Counted from the stretch's first letter, positions 16,703 to 28,697 are shown. The stretch: 64,000 nt of DNA from Psychromonas sp. 14N.309.X.WAT.B.A12 (GCF_030397575.1 NZ_JAPNXS010000005.1:186001-250000); one strand, 5' to 3'. Translations and numbers: made by a program. The notes: generated from the letters alone by a model not told the origin.

Positions 16703-18487
16703 TTAATTAACAGCTGCTTTTGTATTAACTGAATCAACTGGCACATCGCGCACTGATTTAACTAATAACAAACCAATTAATCCAACAATCGCAGCAACCA
16801 CGACGAACAATAAACGTCCCCATAAAGGGTTTGGCACTAGCGTTAATAATAAAAGTGGTACACAAGCAGTTAATAATAAACGACCTAACATTGAATGTTG
16901 TTTGTTATCCATCGTGATACTTAATGCTGTATCTTCAACAACCACTTCTCTATCAACGTTTGAGAAAAACTGCTCGACTTCAGCCGTACGCTCTGCTGAT
17001 AACCCTTTATAGAAGAGCTGCGACAATACAAAGAAAGGTAAAGTAATTAGCATATGACCCGATACACCTAAGGTTACCGATTTCATTTCAGCAAACTCAC
17101 GAGTAGATAGTGGTGTCTCTAACCCTAAAACAGATTCCACAAGCTCAGGTGTAATACCGAAGGCAATAATGCCAGAGACACACATACCTACTAAGATAGT
17201 TCCCCAACCTGCCCAGTCTGGCGTTTTACGAATAAAGAAACACATAATAGAAGGGATCAACACAGGGAAGCCAACTAATGTGCCCACCAGCATCATCAAA
17301 TCAAATAACCCAAATTCACGTAACGACGTTAAGAATAAACCAGTGAGAATAACAATTATGCCAAACATAGCTGTAAAGAACTGACTCGCACGCATCAAGG
17401 TTTTTTCATTTGGGTTTTTACAGAAGTACGGTTCGTATACACTTTTCACCAAGATTCCTGCATTGCGATTTAACGCCGAATCCATCGATGACATCGTTGC
17501 CGCAAACATCGCCGCTAACATTAACCCCACCATACCCACTGGCATTTCACGTTTTACAAAAATATAATAGGTCGCGTCAGATACATTTTTACCTAGTTCA
17601 TCGAGTCCCCACGTTGTGACATCAGGGTAATTGCCCGCAACAAACCATGCAGGTAAGAACCATACCAATGGCCCAAAGATCATCAGACCACAAGCAAGTA
17701 AAGCGGCTTTTCGTGCATTTTTAGTGTCTTTTGCACTGATATAGCGGTAAGAGTCAACCATATTGTTAGTACTAAAAAACTGCTTAACAAAAATACAGAC
17801 AAACCAACCAACGAATAAATAAGTGTAGCTATAACCATCTCCCATTAATGCTTGCTCTGGTAAACCTACTTCTAATAAATTCCCTACACCACCAGACTTC
17901 CAAACGGCCACTGCAGCTGCAATAAACGACATCACAGTGATAATCACCATTTGTAAAAAATCAGAAGCAATGACCGCCCAACTACCGCCGACCAGAGACA
18001 TAAATAACACCACTAACCCAGCACCAATAATAGTTTGCTCTAATGGCACACCTAACACTGCGCTAGTAAATACCGCCAAACCATTCAACCAAATAGCCGC
18101 CTGTAATACACTTAGCGGGATATTTGCCCAGGTAAAGACTTGTTCATTGAATTTGCCCAAACGCATTCTTGCCCCCTGTAAAGGACTGATCACACGCATT
18201 TGTCGTGCTTTAGCGGCAAAGAATAAATAATTACAAAAGTAACCTAACGCATTAGCAAAAAATACAATCGCCACCGACATACCACTGTTTAAAGCTTTTC
18301 CCATTAATCCAGTAAAGGTCATTGCACTTAGTGCCATCATGAATGCAGTTGCCCCGACCATCCACCAAAGCATACGACCACCACCTCGAAAGTACTCAGA
18401 AGTATTATCGGCAGCAGATCGGAACATCCAACCAATACCAAGTAAAAAGACGAAATAAACCAATACAACAATGACATCGATATCCAT
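16703..18487 (-). CDS. Sodium:solute symporter (SSS family), ToaA-like oligouronate importer
   Basis: This 594-residue inner-membrane protein of the SSS family has about 14 hydrophobic segments. Landmarks are DNTSEYFRGGGRMLWWMVGAT near the N-terminus, GGSWAVIASDFLQM, KQFFSTNNMVDSYRY and MFAATMSSMDSALNRNAGI, the last being the conserved sodium-binding region. It is a clear paralogue of the symporter at 36971-38767. Proteins of this type in Vibrio splendidus (ToaA/ToaB) import alginate oligomers, which fits the co-oriented lyase downstream. It heads a symporter-acetyltransferase-lyase operon divergent from a LysR regulator. Confidence 0.88.
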   Translation of the reverse strand: MDIDVIVVLVYFVFLLGIGWMFRSAADNTSEYFRGGGRMLWWMVGATAFMMALSAMTFTGLMGKALNSGMSVAIVFFANALGYFCNYLFFAAKARQMRVISPLQGARMRLGKFNEQVFTWANIPLSVLQAAIWLNGLAVFTSAVLGVPLEQTIIGAGLVVLFMSLVGGSWAVIASDFLQMVIITVMSFIAAAVAVWKSGGVGNLLEVGLPEQALMGDGYSYTYLFVGWFVCIFVKQFFSTNNMVDSYRYISAKDTKNARKAALLACGLMIFGPLVWFLPAWFVAGNYPDVTTWGLDELGKNVSDATYYIFVKREMPVGMVGLMLAAMFAATMSSMDSALNRNAGILVKSVYEPYFCKNPNEKTLMRASQFFTAMFGIIVILTGLFLTSLREFGLFDLMMLVGTLVGFPVLIPSIMCFFIRKTPDWAGWGTILVGMCVSGIIAFGITPELVESVLGLETPLSTREFAEMKSVTLGVSGHMLITLPFFVLSQLFYKGLSAERTAEVEQFFSNVDREVVVEDTALSITMDNKQHSMLGRLLLTACVPLLLLTLVPNPLWGRLLFVVVAAIVGLIGLLLVKSVRDVPVDSVNTKAAVN

Positions 18488-18630
18488 TTTAAAAATCCTA
18501 TTCGGTGGAGGGAAAGCTTCCCTATTAAAGCGATGAACAATTCAATTTAATGGCACTTTGATAAACGCCACACAAATAAATATACGTGCCGTTGGTAGGG
18601 GTGAGAAATACTGATAATGTATAGCATTAA

Positions 18631-18642
18631 TACAAATTTGTA
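18631..18642. promoter_or_regulatory. Palindrome between symporter and LysR genes
   Basis: TACAAATTTGTA is a perfect 12-bp palindrome 17 bp upstream of the LysR start, in the 172-bp divergent gap. Its TTGTA/TACAA halves resemble the FadR-type sites near other alginate genes, but the spacing differs. It may equally be the LysR protein's own dyad (T-N11-A type). The assignment between the two is open. Confidence 0.45.
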
Positions 18643-18659
18643 ATAAAAGGAAAGGGTTA

Positions 18660-19565
18660 GTGGAAATTAAAGCATTAAAAACCTTCATCGCCGTTGCCGC
18701 TTTAAAAAACTTTTCAGCAGCCGCAAAGCAGCTCTATACGGTACAACCTAACATTAGCCGACAAATATCAGATCTAGAAAAAGAGCTAGGTGTTAAGCTT
18801 TTTACGCGTAGTACACGCGAAGTAAATTTAACTGAAACAGGAAAAATCCTGTTGCCAGAAGCCATTGAAATTGTTGCAAACAATACACGCGTCACAGAAT
18901 TGGTCAGAGCAGCACAAGATAAACAACAAAGTTTACGTATTGGTTACCTTGCTTCTGCTTGCTCTACTTTTTTCCCACAACTTGTCAGTCAATTTTCAAA
19001 GTTATATCCACACATTAAAATATCAATTCAAGAAATGACATCTAAGGAGCAATTAAACGCTTTATTAGAAAACAAGATTGATGTTAGCTTTTCAAGACCT
19101 CAACCTTTGTTAGATAAAGAACGCTTTTATTGTGCAGAAATTTATACAGATCCTTTGGTTGCTGCGATTCCTGATGGACATCCACTACTAAAAACAGATG
19201 AAATCACCTTTCAAGACTTAAAAAACGAAAACTTCATATTATTCAAACCTGAAGAAGCCATGGATTTACACCATCACATTGTCTCAAATTGTGAGAAAAA
19301 TGGCTTTTACCCTAATATAACCTCTCATCATGGCAATATACGTAGCTTAATGACAGTAGTCTCAGCTGGACTGGGGATTTCATTTGTACCAACATGCGTT
19401 AAACACTTAGGGTTAAATGATTGTCAGTTTATTACCATGCAAGAATTGGATATGACATTAAAACTAAACTTGTATCATCCTGCAGCTAATTGCCCAGCAC
19501 ATGTCAGTCAATTTGTTGATTTTTGTGCTTCTAAAAACATCTCTCTCGGGCATCACATTAATTAG
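18660..19565 (+). CDS. LysR-type transcriptional regulator
   Basis: This 301-residue regulator has an N-terminal winged helix (residues about 1-60: FIAVAALKNFSAAAKQL, QPNISRQISDLEKELGVKLF, the standard LysR HTH). The C-terminal periplasmic-binding-protein-like effector domain (about 90-295) includes LRIGYLASA and the LVAAIPDGHPL block. The start is GTG with an excellent AAGGAAAGG upstream. It is divergent from the symporter-acetyltransferase-lyase operon and is the obvious local regulator; its inducer is probably a breakdown product such as an unsaturated uronate, by inference. Confidence 0.9.
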   Translation: MEIKALKTFIAVAALKNFSAAAKQLYTVQPNISRQISDLEKELGVKLFTRSTREVNLTETGKILLPEAIEIVANNTRVTELVRAAQDKQQSLRIGYLASACSTFFPQLVSQFSKLYPHIKISIQEMTSKEQLNALLENKIDVSFSRPQPLLDKERFYCAEIYTDPLVAAIPDGHPLLKTDEITFQDLKNENFILFKPEEAMDLHHHIVSNCEKNGFYPNITSHHGNIRSLMTVVSAGLGISFVPTCVKHLGLNDCQFITMQELDMTLKLNLYHPAANCPAHVSQFVDFCASKNISLGHHIN

Positions 19566-19748
19566 CAGACAATTGTTTTATATTATATTTTATATGTTAT
19601 TTTTTCATTTATTATTAGGTAGTTAGGGTTTGACCCCCTATTTTTTTAAATACTGGAAACCACTCTTTCAAGTAACCGATCTCACATAAATAAAAATAGA
19701 ATGCGCTATTTCCGCGCACTACTTTCAAAATGTTTAGGTAGTCACATA

Positions 19749-19759
19749 AAATAATACAA
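19749..19759 (-). promoter_or_regulatory. Weak FadR/GntR-type site upstream of the 19812 lipoprotein
   Basis: On the minus strand this reads TTGTATTATTT, sharing the TTGTATTA core with sites near other alginate genes but with two mismatches to the FadR-family pattern TNGTNNNACNA. It is 53 bp upstream of the lipoprotein start. Chance occurrence is possible in this AT-rich DNA. Confidence 0.3.
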
Positions 19760-19811
19760 TAGCACTATAGAGTACCTACACCATTAATAAATATAGGTTT
19801 AGGGGTAAGAT

Positions 19812-20480
19812 ATGAAAAAGATATACTTAGGATTAACTATCGCGGCACTATTAACGGGTTGTGCAAATACAGCACAAACAACGTCAGCCGCATCAACTAA
19901 GGCCGATGCAGTAGTGGCAGTTACATCTGGAGAAAACCTGATTATCGACCCACAATTAACTGAATTTAGAAGCAACAGTGGTAAAAGTGATGTGTGGAAA
20001 AAAGAGGCGGATAAAAACGCGGGTTTAGGCGATGCAGGTAGCTCCAAAGATACCGCATTTGATGAAGAAGGTTCATCTCGTCTTCGCTTTGTTTCTGCAA
20101 CAGATGACTTTACAGCACAACCAGGCTTAACTCAGCAAGTTAACGGTTTACAGCCCAATACAGATTATCAGCTATCACTGTATTACAATGATAAAAAAGG
20201 CGATGACTCTATCAGTGAATTAGTCTTTGGCGTTAATGGAATGACAGGCAAATCGCTCGCAAGTAAAACAACCCATGTTTCAGAACTTGCTAATGCCCCG
20301 CAAGGCGCAGTAAAAAAACGCTTCAAACAAACAGTACTTAACTTTAATTCCGGCGCAAATGTCTCAGTGACAATCTATGCAAAACTGCATATTACTGATC
20401 CATCACAAATCGATCCATCGGGTGATATTGGTAAACAGACAGAAGTCCGTATTGATGAGTTTAAACTGATTAAACGTTAA
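19812..20480 (+). CDS. Lipoprotein with carbohydrate-binding-like beta-sandwich domain
   Basis: This 222-residue protein has a lipoprotein signal (AALLTGC, acylated Cys17, Ala at +2, so probably outer membrane). A short linker rich in Thr, Ala and Ser follows. The remainder (about 40-222), starting ENLIIDPQLTEF and containing LQPNTDYQLSLYYN and ending VRIDEFKLIK, has the pattern of jelly-roll carbohydrate-binding modules of the CBM4/9/16 type, in which one face binds glycan. It has no catalytic domain. Set beside alginate genes and transcribed alone after the LysR gene, it may hold polysaccharide at the cell surface. The family call is by pattern only. Confidence 0.6.
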   Translation: MKKIYLGLTIAALLTGCANTAQTTSAASTKADAVVAVTSGENLIIDPQLTEFRSNSGKSDVWKKEADKNAGLGDAGSSKDTAFDEEGSSRLRFVSATDDFTAQPGLTQQVNGLQPNTDYQLSLYYNDKKGDDSISELVFGVNGMTGKSLASKTTHVSELANAPQGAVKKRFKQTVLNFNSGANVSVTIYAKLHITDPSQIDPSGDIGKQTEVRIDEFKLIKR

Positions 20481-20517
20481 TTTAGATTTCTATACTAGAA
20501 ATTAAAGGTAATGAGTA

Positions 20518-20551
20518 AACTATTCGGGGATATACACCCGAATAGTTTTTT
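20518..20551 (+). terminator. Rho-independent terminator
   Basis: AACTATTCGGG (20518-20528) pairs with CCCGAATAGTT (20537-20547), an 11-bp perfect stem with an 8-nt loop followed by TTTTTT. It ends the lipoprotein transcript before the convergent ast operon. Confidence 0.92.
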
Positions 20552-20586
20552 ATTATCAACCATTATTCGCGACAGCAATTGAGTGT

Positions 20587-21597
20587 TTATTTTTCTACAA
20601 ACAAACTTTCGTGATCCCCTTCTGCCAATAAAATGCCAGCTCTGAGACCTACTTTAACGGAAGGGTTTGGAAATAGTATCCATCCAAACTCATGAGTAAC
20701 TTGATACTTAATCTCACCATCATCTGCAATAATTGTCCCTTCTGTATAACGAGTGAAGTTATTGACATTGTCATCTACTGTAATAAATTTAAACTGATCA
20801 CTTAATTTAGTCAGCTCTTGGTCAACAACATAAATAACAGGCTCACCGAGACTAGAGTTATCTATCTTTTTTCCACTGATCAGTTTAATTAAGACTTCAT
20901 TTATCTGGTAAAAATTAGTTAGGTCATTACTTCCAAATGGAGTCGCTTTCCCCAGCTCCAACGTGCAGCTAAGAGCTTGGCAACAATGACTAGTAAAAGA
21001 GCTAAAAGTACCACTAGGGGTAGGATTAACAACAATAGCCTCTAATCCCATTCCTACTAACCAATCAAAGTATTCACTATTTTTTTTAGTAAGTCGTTGG
21101 GGTAACAAACCAAATTTTTCATGAACAGATCCTCTAATTGCAGTGTGGAGATCAAAATGAAAATGTTGCTTTGCTTTAGTTTGCGGGGCAAAAAAATGCA
21201 ATACGTGCTGCTCCAAGTTAGCCGCACGAAGACTCTCATCGGTATCAGCATAAGCTGTATAGCGCCCATTAAACATCCGATTAAGGTCAGCATCTAAATA
21301 ACGTTTACCTTCTTCAATCGCTTTAATATTGCCAAATACCACTAGAAGCTCCACAGCTAAGGGGCGTGCCCCATTGAGCAATGCACATACGATTTGCGCA
21401 ACAATTTCAATGGGAGCAGTCTCATTACCATGGATACCTGTAGAAATAAGCACTTGCTTATCTACGCTAGAGTCAGTGTCAAGAGGAGTGATATGTAACA
21501 CCCCTTCATCCAACCAGTGCCAACTTAAACGTTGATTACTGCCCTTTAAAGCTAACGGATAGTCAGAACAACCACTTAAAGCTAATACTTGATTCAT
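20587..21597 (-). CDS. astE: Succinylglutamate desuccinylase
   Basis: This is the last enzyme of the arginine succinyltransferase pathway. It hydrolyses N-succinylglutamate to succinate and glutamate. The 336-residue zinc carboxypeptidase-like (M14/AspA) protein has the metal motif STGIHGNETAPIE, with His56 and Glu59, and a second zinc His in FDLHTAIRGSVHEKF. It is the fifth gene of astCADBE, 8 bp after astB, with GAGG before the ATG. Confidence 0.95.
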   Translation of the reverse strand: MNQVLALSGCSDYPLALKGSNQRLSWHWLDEGVLHITPLDTDSSVDKQVLISTGIHGNETAPIEIVAQIVCALLNGARPLAVELLVVFGNIKAIEEGKRYLDADLNRMFNGRYTAYADTDESLRAANLEQHVLHFFAPQTKAKQHFHFDLHTAIRGSVHEKFGLLPQRLTKKNSEYFDWLVGMGLEAIVVNPTPSGTFSSFTSHCCQALSCTLELGKATPFGSNDLTNFYQINEVLIKLISGKKIDNSSLGEPVIYVVDQELTKLSDQFKFITVDDNVNNFTRYTEGTIIADDGEIKYQVTHEFGWILFPNPSVKVGLRAGILLAEGDHESLFVEK

Positions 21598-21605
21598 GAT
21601 AACCT

Positions 21606-22946
21606 CTATAATTGAAAAGGATAAATACTACCAAGATCAAGTATTTGAGTTAGTTCATCTAATGCTCTTCGGTTCTCTATCAGTAAGTGAGGATCAGCAA
21701 GATCCTCTTCACTTAAACGATCTCTATAATGCTTTTCAATCCAACGGGTTAATCTTGAATATAGGTTATCATCCATTAAAGCACCTTGATTACACGCCTT
21801 GAGCTCATTATTTTTAAGCGCAACACGTAATCGTAAACAAGCAGGTCCACCGCCATTACGCATGCTTTCTTTTAAATCAAATACTTTAACTTCATTAATT
21901 GGACAACCACTTGTAATTAGTTCATTTAAATAAGCCCAAACTCTTGGATTATTTTGTACTTCTTGTGGAACAATAATCACCATGCTTCCATCAGATTTAG
22001 TGAGTAATTGGCTATTAAATAAATAAGTGCTCACTGCATCAGCAACAGATACCTTCGCAGCAGGTACACAAATAGGGACAAACTGCGTACCACTGAGTGC
22101 TAGTTTTTCTCTCAACTCTGTGAATGCAACTTGCTGGTTTATAAAAGCTAACTCATGATAAAACAGCACAGGTCCATTACTTACAGAAATGACATCATTA
22201 TGAAATACCCCTTGGTCAATTACATCGGGATTCTGTTGAATAAAAACATAATTTGACGGATCAAGTTGATGTAATCGCGTAATCGCATCGCTCGCTTCAA
22301 AAGTCTGTCTAGCAGGGAATTTATGTGGCTCTATTTCACCACCGAATGCTTTGCGACCATATACAAAAAGCTCAACACCAGCACGACCATACTCACTACA
22401 AAGGCGATTATGGTTAGCCGCACCTTCATCCCCTAGAATAGCTTGTTGAGGAAGTGCGGCATGATGGCTAAAGTGCGTATCGCTATTAAAAATAGCTTTT
22501 AATGCACGACCTGTGGTATCAGCTTCAATACTGCGGTGAAACTTATTATTTAAGTTTGCGACAGTAAAATGTACCTTTCCATCTTGGGTATCTGCAGAAG
22601 GTGAAACAGTCGCAGCATTAGCTACCCACATTGAAGAAGCAGAGCTGACAGCTGACAATACTCTAGGTGCTCGCTTTGCAGCTTGTGTAATAATCTGAGT
22701 ATCATCACCAGTAAAACCCAAAGCACGTAAAGTAGGAATACAAGGTCTTTCCTGTGGAGGTAAAACGCCTTGCTTAAATCCCATATCAGCTAGCGTTTTC
22801 ATCTTTAATAGGCCTTGCAAAGCCGCTGATTTAGGGTTGGCTAATTGTTTTTTATTATTGGTAGAGGCAACATTACCAAAAGACAATCCCGCATAGTGGT
22901 GTGTTAACCCAACCAAACCATCAAAATTTACTTCATATGAAGACAT
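21606..22946 (-). CDS. astB: N-succinylarginine dihydrolase
   Basis: This enzyme converts N2-succinylarginine to succinylornithine, releasing two ammonia and CO2, the nitrogen-yielding step of the pathway. The 446-residue protein of the amidinotransferase (pentein) fold starts [19 protein letters not shown], a near-invariant AstB N-terminus. It has the nucleophile Cys370 in [11 protein letters not shown]. It lies between astD and astE with 8-9-bp gaps and AAGGAAAG before its ATG. Confidence 0.96.
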   Translation of the reverse strand: MSSYEVNFDGLVGLTHHYAGLSFGNVASTNNKKQLANPKSAALQGLLKMKTLADMGFKQGVLPPQERPCIPTLRALGFTGDDTQIITQAAKRAPRVLSAVSSASSMWVANAATVSPSADTQDGKVHFTVANLNNKFHRSIEADTTGRALKAIFNSDTHFSHHAALPQQAILGDEGAANHNRLCSEYGRAGVELFVYGRKAFGGEIEPHKFPARQTFEASDAITRLHQLDPSNYVFIQQNPDVIDQGVFHNDVISVSNGPVLFYHELAFINQQVAFTELREKLALSGTQFVPICVPAAKVSVADAVSTYLFNSQLLTKSDGSMVIIVPQEVQNNPRVWAYLNELITSGCPINEVKVFDLKESMRNGGGPACLRLRVALKNNELKACNQGALMDDNLYSRLTRWIEKHYRDRLSEEDLADPHLLIENRRALDELTQILDLGSIYPFQL

Positions 22947-22955
22947 GAGCTTTCC

Positions 22956-25491
<2,536 letters not shown>

Positions 25492-25552
25492 GTTACGCAT
25501 CCTTATCTACTTTTATACTAAAAATCCATATCAAATAGCTTAACCACTATGG

Positions 25553-26767
25553 TTAAGCTTCTAGATAACGTTTAATGGCAACTTCTAAACGTGCAAGCCC
25601 TCGTTGCATTTCTTCATCGGAAATATTAAGAGCAGGCGCAAAACGCAATACATTTGGTCCAGCAATAAGTACAAGTACCCCCTCTTCTGCTGCAATATTG
25701 GTAATAGCCTTCGCTTTTCCTTGGTGTGCTTCTGTTAATTCACAACCAATTAATAGCCCAGCACTACGTAATGATTTAAAAACAGAAAAACGTGCATTTA
25801 TTGCTTCTAATTGTTGAATAAAAAAGTCATGCTTACGACCAACCTCAGCTAGGAATTTAGGCTCAGCAATGATTGAGAGTAGTTTGCCTGCCACAGCGCT
25901 TGCTAAAGGATTGCCTCCGTAAGTTGTTCCATGAGAGCCAGGCGAAAATGCCCCTGCAAATTTATCTGTAGTTAAAATAGCACCAATAGGAAAACCACCT
26001 CCTAACGCTTTTGCGGTAGACAGTAGATCCGGCGTAACACCATATTGCATGTAAGAGTAAAGTGCCCCCGTACGACCTACACCTGTTTGGATTTCATCAA
26101 AGATAAGCATTGCATTATGTTTATCGCACAGCACTCTCAACCCTTTTAAAAACTCAGTAGTTGCAGGTATAACACCACCTTCACCTTGGATAGGCTCTAC
26201 GATAACAGCACAAGTATTCTCATTAATTAACTCAGCAACCGCTTCAAGATCATTAAATGGAGCATGCTTAATGCCCTTTGGTAGAGGAGCAAAGTCTTCC
26301 GAATATTTAGGTTGGCCACCTGCAGAAACAGTAAATAAGGTACGGCCGTGAAATGACTTTTCAAAAGAGATAACTTCATTTTTTTGCTTACCAAAATTAT
26401 CATTAGCGAACTTTCTTGCTAGTTTTAATGCCGCTTCATTTGCTTCAGCACCAGAGTTACAAAAGAAAACTTTATCTGCAAAAGTATGCTTAACTAACTG
26501 CTTAGCTAGAGCAAGCACAGGCTCATTAGTGTAGCCATTCCCCATATGGCATAGTTTTTCTGCTTGGCTAACCAAAGCTTCTTTAACAGCTGGGTGGCTG
26601 TGACCAAGGGCATTAACTGCAATTCCACCAACAAAATCGATATAGTCTTTATCTTGCTGATCAAACACAGTTGAACCTTTCCCTCTTACCGGAATAAATG
26701 GAGCGGGTGCATAAGTTGGAATTAAATATTTGTCAAAGTCACTTCTGGATTCACTAATGCTATTCAT
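25553..26767 (-). CDS. astC: Succinylornithine/acetylornithine transaminase
   Basis: This PLP-dependent class III aminotransferase acts on N-succinylornithine in catabolism. Paralogues (ArgD) act on acetylornithine in biosynthesis, and some marine bacteria use one enzyme for both. The 404-residue protein has the PLP lysine Lys253 in [27 protein letters not shown] and [13 protein letters not shown]. It is the first gene of astCADBE, with GAGGAAATT before the ATG and a sigma-54 promoter about 118 bp upstream, which argues for the catabolic role. Confidence 0.93.
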   Translation of the reverse strand: MNSISESRSDFDKYLIPTYAPAPFIPVRGKGSTVFDQQDKDYIDFVGGIAVNALGHSHPAVKEALVSQAEKLCHMGNGYTNEPVLALAKQLVKHTFADKVFFCNSGAEANEAALKLARKFANDNFGKQKNEVISFEKSFHGRTLFTVSAGGQPKYSEDFAPLPKGIKHAPFNDLEAVAELINENTCAVIVEPIQGEGGVIPATTEFLKGLRVLCDKHNAMLIFDEIQTGVGRTGALYSYMQYGVTPDLLSTAKALGGGFPIGAILTTDKFAGAFSPGSHGTTYGGNPLASAVAGKLLSIIAEPKFLAEVGRKHDFFIQQLEAINARFSVFKSLRSAGLLIGCELTEAHQGKAKAITNIAAEEGVLVLIAGPNVLRFAPALNISDEEMQRGLARLEVAIKRYLEA

Positions 26768-26884
26768 AATTTCCTCGTTAAATTTACTTTTGATTAAGTT
26801 TATTTACTCACATTTAATCAGATGAAATGGGCTAAAATATCTTGCTATTAACAATTTTTAACTGCCGGTTAATAACAAATATTT

Positions 26885-26900
26885 TGCAATAGAGGTGCCA
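26885..26900 (-). promoter_or_regulatory. Sigma-54 (RpoN) promoter of astCADBE
   Basis: Read on the minus strand the sequence is TGGCACCTCTATTGCA, an exact fit to the -24/-12 consensus TGGCAC-N5-TTGCW. The start point should be near 26874, about 107 bp upstream of astC. The ast operon of enteric bacteria is sigma-54 dependent, so the context agrees. Confidence 0.9.
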
Positions 26901-27160
26901 ATACCTTTAACAAAATAGATAAAAAAACTTTATTAGCTATAAACATGAATTGAGAAATATTATTAACAACAACATCAAATAACCAAATATAATTCGGCAT
27001 TAAATTTAGAGTAAAATAAAATAAAGACTTAACTGAGAGCGAAAACAAAAAAACGCACCAAAACAACTCGATAAGCACCAAATTGGCTCGTGTCGTTTAG
27101 TTGAATTAAAGATGAGTAACAAAAAACAATTTGTTAAGAAGTGATATTGAATATGGGTCA

Positions 27161-27288
27161 CTATTACCATGACCTTAATTAAATGGAGGAAATTAGGTAG
27201 ATAAGCTGCTATTAACCCTATTCATTAATTGACTTATTTAAGCGTAGGGAGAATCAACAAAGCCTGCTATTAACCATGGTCATTACTT
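27161..27288. repeat. Three imperfect direct repeats upstream of the ast promoter
   Basis: Three related ~20-22-bp units begin at 27161 (CTATTACCATGACCTTAATT), 27209 and 27267, sharing the form CTATTA(A)CC-N4-TCATTA. The centre-to-centre distances are about 48 and 58 bp, close to half-integral numbers of helical turns. They lie 260-400 bp upstream of the sigma-54 promoter, a usual place for enhancer sites. They do not match the NtrC consensus. The adjacent Lrp-type protein is one candidate binder. Confidence 0.5.
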
Positions 27289-27358
27289 ATTATTGCTATA
27301 TTAATAATGGGTATCTTCGTTGCCTGTTACGATACAACAACTAAAACCAAACATGCTG

Positions 27359-27832
27359 TCAGCTTAATGTATCAAGGTTAACTTTAGTAAAGGCTTTATC
27401 TTCATTAAGTACTACATGCGTATTAATCGTTGCAACATAATCAGGACTGCTAATTAACTTATCATTAATCTCTAAATAAGATCGCATATCACGGCAAATA
27501 ACTTTTAAAATAAAGTCACATTGGCCACTAACTGTATAATATTCAACGATTTCAGGTATTGATTTAACCACTTCAACAAAAGCAAGCATCTCTTGATAAG
27601 AATGATTTTTTAAATCAACATTAGCAATGCAAGTCACAAAGCGACATATAGAGTATAGGTTTACTCGAGCATGGAACCCCTCTATTACCCCGTCTTCTTC
27701 TAAACGACGAACACGCTGCAAACAAGAACTTGGCGCTAATGCTATCCGGCTTGCTAACTCTTGATTAGTGATACGGGCATGACTCTGTAAGACATCAAGT
27801 ATTTTATAATCAATTCGATCTAAGTTTTTCAT
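27359..27832 (-). CDS. Lrp/AsnC family transcriptional regulator
   Basis: This 157-residue regulator has an N-terminal winged HTH (LDRIDYKILDVLQSHARITNQELA region, with SSCLQRVRRLEEDGVI as recognition helix and wing). Its C-terminal RAM effector domain (about 70-150) includes VSGQCDFILKVICRDM. It probably responds to an amino acid. Its location directly upstream of the ast operon and on the same strand suggests control of arginine or related amino-acid use; the effector is not known from sequence. Confidence 0.9.
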   Translation of the reverse strand: MKNLDRIDYKILDVLQSHARITNQELASRIALAPSSCLQRVRRLEEDGVIEGFHARVNLYSICRFVTCIANVDLKNHSYQEMLAFVEVVKSIPEIVEYYTVSGQCDFILKVICRDMRSYLEINDKLISSPDYVATINTHVVLNEDKAFTKVNLDTLS

Positions 27833-28543
27833 TATTAACGACCTTTATTAAAATGGGTAAAAGTAAAGTATCAATTATTGATGCCTTACCATGATATATC
27901 CCACCTCTTAATTACCGTTTTTATACGATGTAACAAAGGTAGATACGAGCAAAGAAGGAATTTAATTCCAAAGCTTTAACGCAAGTTCCACTGCTTACTA
28001 ACTTCAATATTGCACATACATTAGAGGCCGTAGTCTGCATAAAATAGGACTGACGATAAAGGTACTATTAAAGCAGCAATCAATATGCCAAAAAAATCAA
28101 TAGCAATGAAAAGAATACTTAATTTGCCTTAATAAACAAAAAACAGAATTTAAATTAATACGACAAAAACAAACCAAATATAATTTCAAAAAGAGTAATA
28201 ATAATAAATTTAAAACCTTAAAGAGAGTAATAAAACCTATTAAAATCAACATAAATCACCATTTTGGTGCTGAAAATTAATTCACAAAGAATTTTATTTG
28301 GTTTTTCATGCCAATAATATTAAATAAATGATCTAAATTTCTCGGGGGGAAAATAGGTTAGTTGAAGCTGTAAATAGAGGCAAATGAACGCGCCCTTTAC
28401 ACAACTTATAAGTTACCTTAACAAGCATAAATAGAGCAATGAATTATCAGGCAGGGATCACAATAGCTTAAATTTAAATTCAACGTTTAAGATTAATGAT
28501 GGAATAAATAGAAGTGATTAATTTTAAGATGGACTTAGAAACG
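27833..28543. other. Non-coding region between lrp-like gene and tRNA-Trp
   Basis: This is about 710 bp of very AT-rich DNA without credible genes. The part next to 27833 must hold the regulator's promoter. From about 28309 it contains a degenerate copy of the MITE-like repeat described at 30373. I see nothing else definable. Confidence 0.6.
28309..28480. repeat. Degenerate copy of a MITE-like repeat
   Basis: The segment beginning GCCAATAATATTAAATAA, followed by GATCTAAATTT, a G-rich stretch and GGAAAATAGGTTAGTTGAA, aligns with the left end of the repeat at 30373-30531. Further right, AAATAGAGCAA and GCAGGGATCACAATAGCTTAAA resemble other parts of the same element, partly inverted, so the copy looks rearranged. 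Its right boundary is uncertain. Confidence 0.5.
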
Positions 28544-28570
28544 AAAAAGCCCCGACAATTGTCGAGGCTT
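28544..28570 (-). terminator. Terminator of tRNA-Trp
   Basis: On the minus strand AAGCCTCGAC, an AATT loop and GTCGGGGCTT form a 10-bp stem with one G:T pair, followed by TTTTT. It lies 11 bp beyond the CCA end of the tRNA gene, so the tRNA is transcribed alone. Confidence 0.92.
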
Positions 28571-28580
28571 TATCTAAATG

Positions 28581-28656
28581 TGGCAGGGGTGGAGAGATTC
28601 GAACTCCCAACATACGGATTTGGAATCCGTCGTTCTGCCGTTGGAACTACACCCCT
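28581..28656 (-). tRNA. trpT: tRNA-Trp (CCA anticodon)
   Basis: The minus strand encodes a 76-nt tRNA with a 7-bp acceptor stem (AGGGGTG/CACCCCT), discriminator G and an encoded CCA end. The anticodon stem is ACGGA/TCCGT with loop TTCCAAA, giving anticodon CCA for UGG codons. The T arm GGGAGTTCGAATCTCTC is standard. It is close to E. coli tRNA-Trp throughout. It has its own promoter and terminator. Confidence 0.98.
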
Positions 28657-28669
28657 GCAGACGTTGCGG

Positions 28670-28697
28670 ATAATACCGAAGCTAGCGTTAATGTAAA
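28670..28697 (-). promoter_or_regulatory. Sigma-70 promoter of tRNA-Trp
   Basis: On the minus strand TTTACA (28697-28692), a 16-bp spacer and TATTAT (28675-28670) form a good -35/-10 pair, five of six matches each. The expected start is only a few bases before the mature tRNA 5' end at 28656. Confidence 0.75.

Larger units (their letters stand above)
26768..27358. other. ast operon upstream region
   Basis: This 591-bp gap lies between astC and the lrp-like gene, both read on the minus strand. It is AT-rich with no believable coding sequence. It contains the sigma-54 promoter at 26885-26900 and, 260-390 bp further upstream, three related direct repeats that could be activator sites. Confidence 0.7.

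Noticed and set aside
26869-27081. 70-codon minus-strand frame upstream of astC
   Set aside because: Overlaps the sigma-54 promoter, has an unlikely hydrophobic composition and no Shine-Dalgarno.
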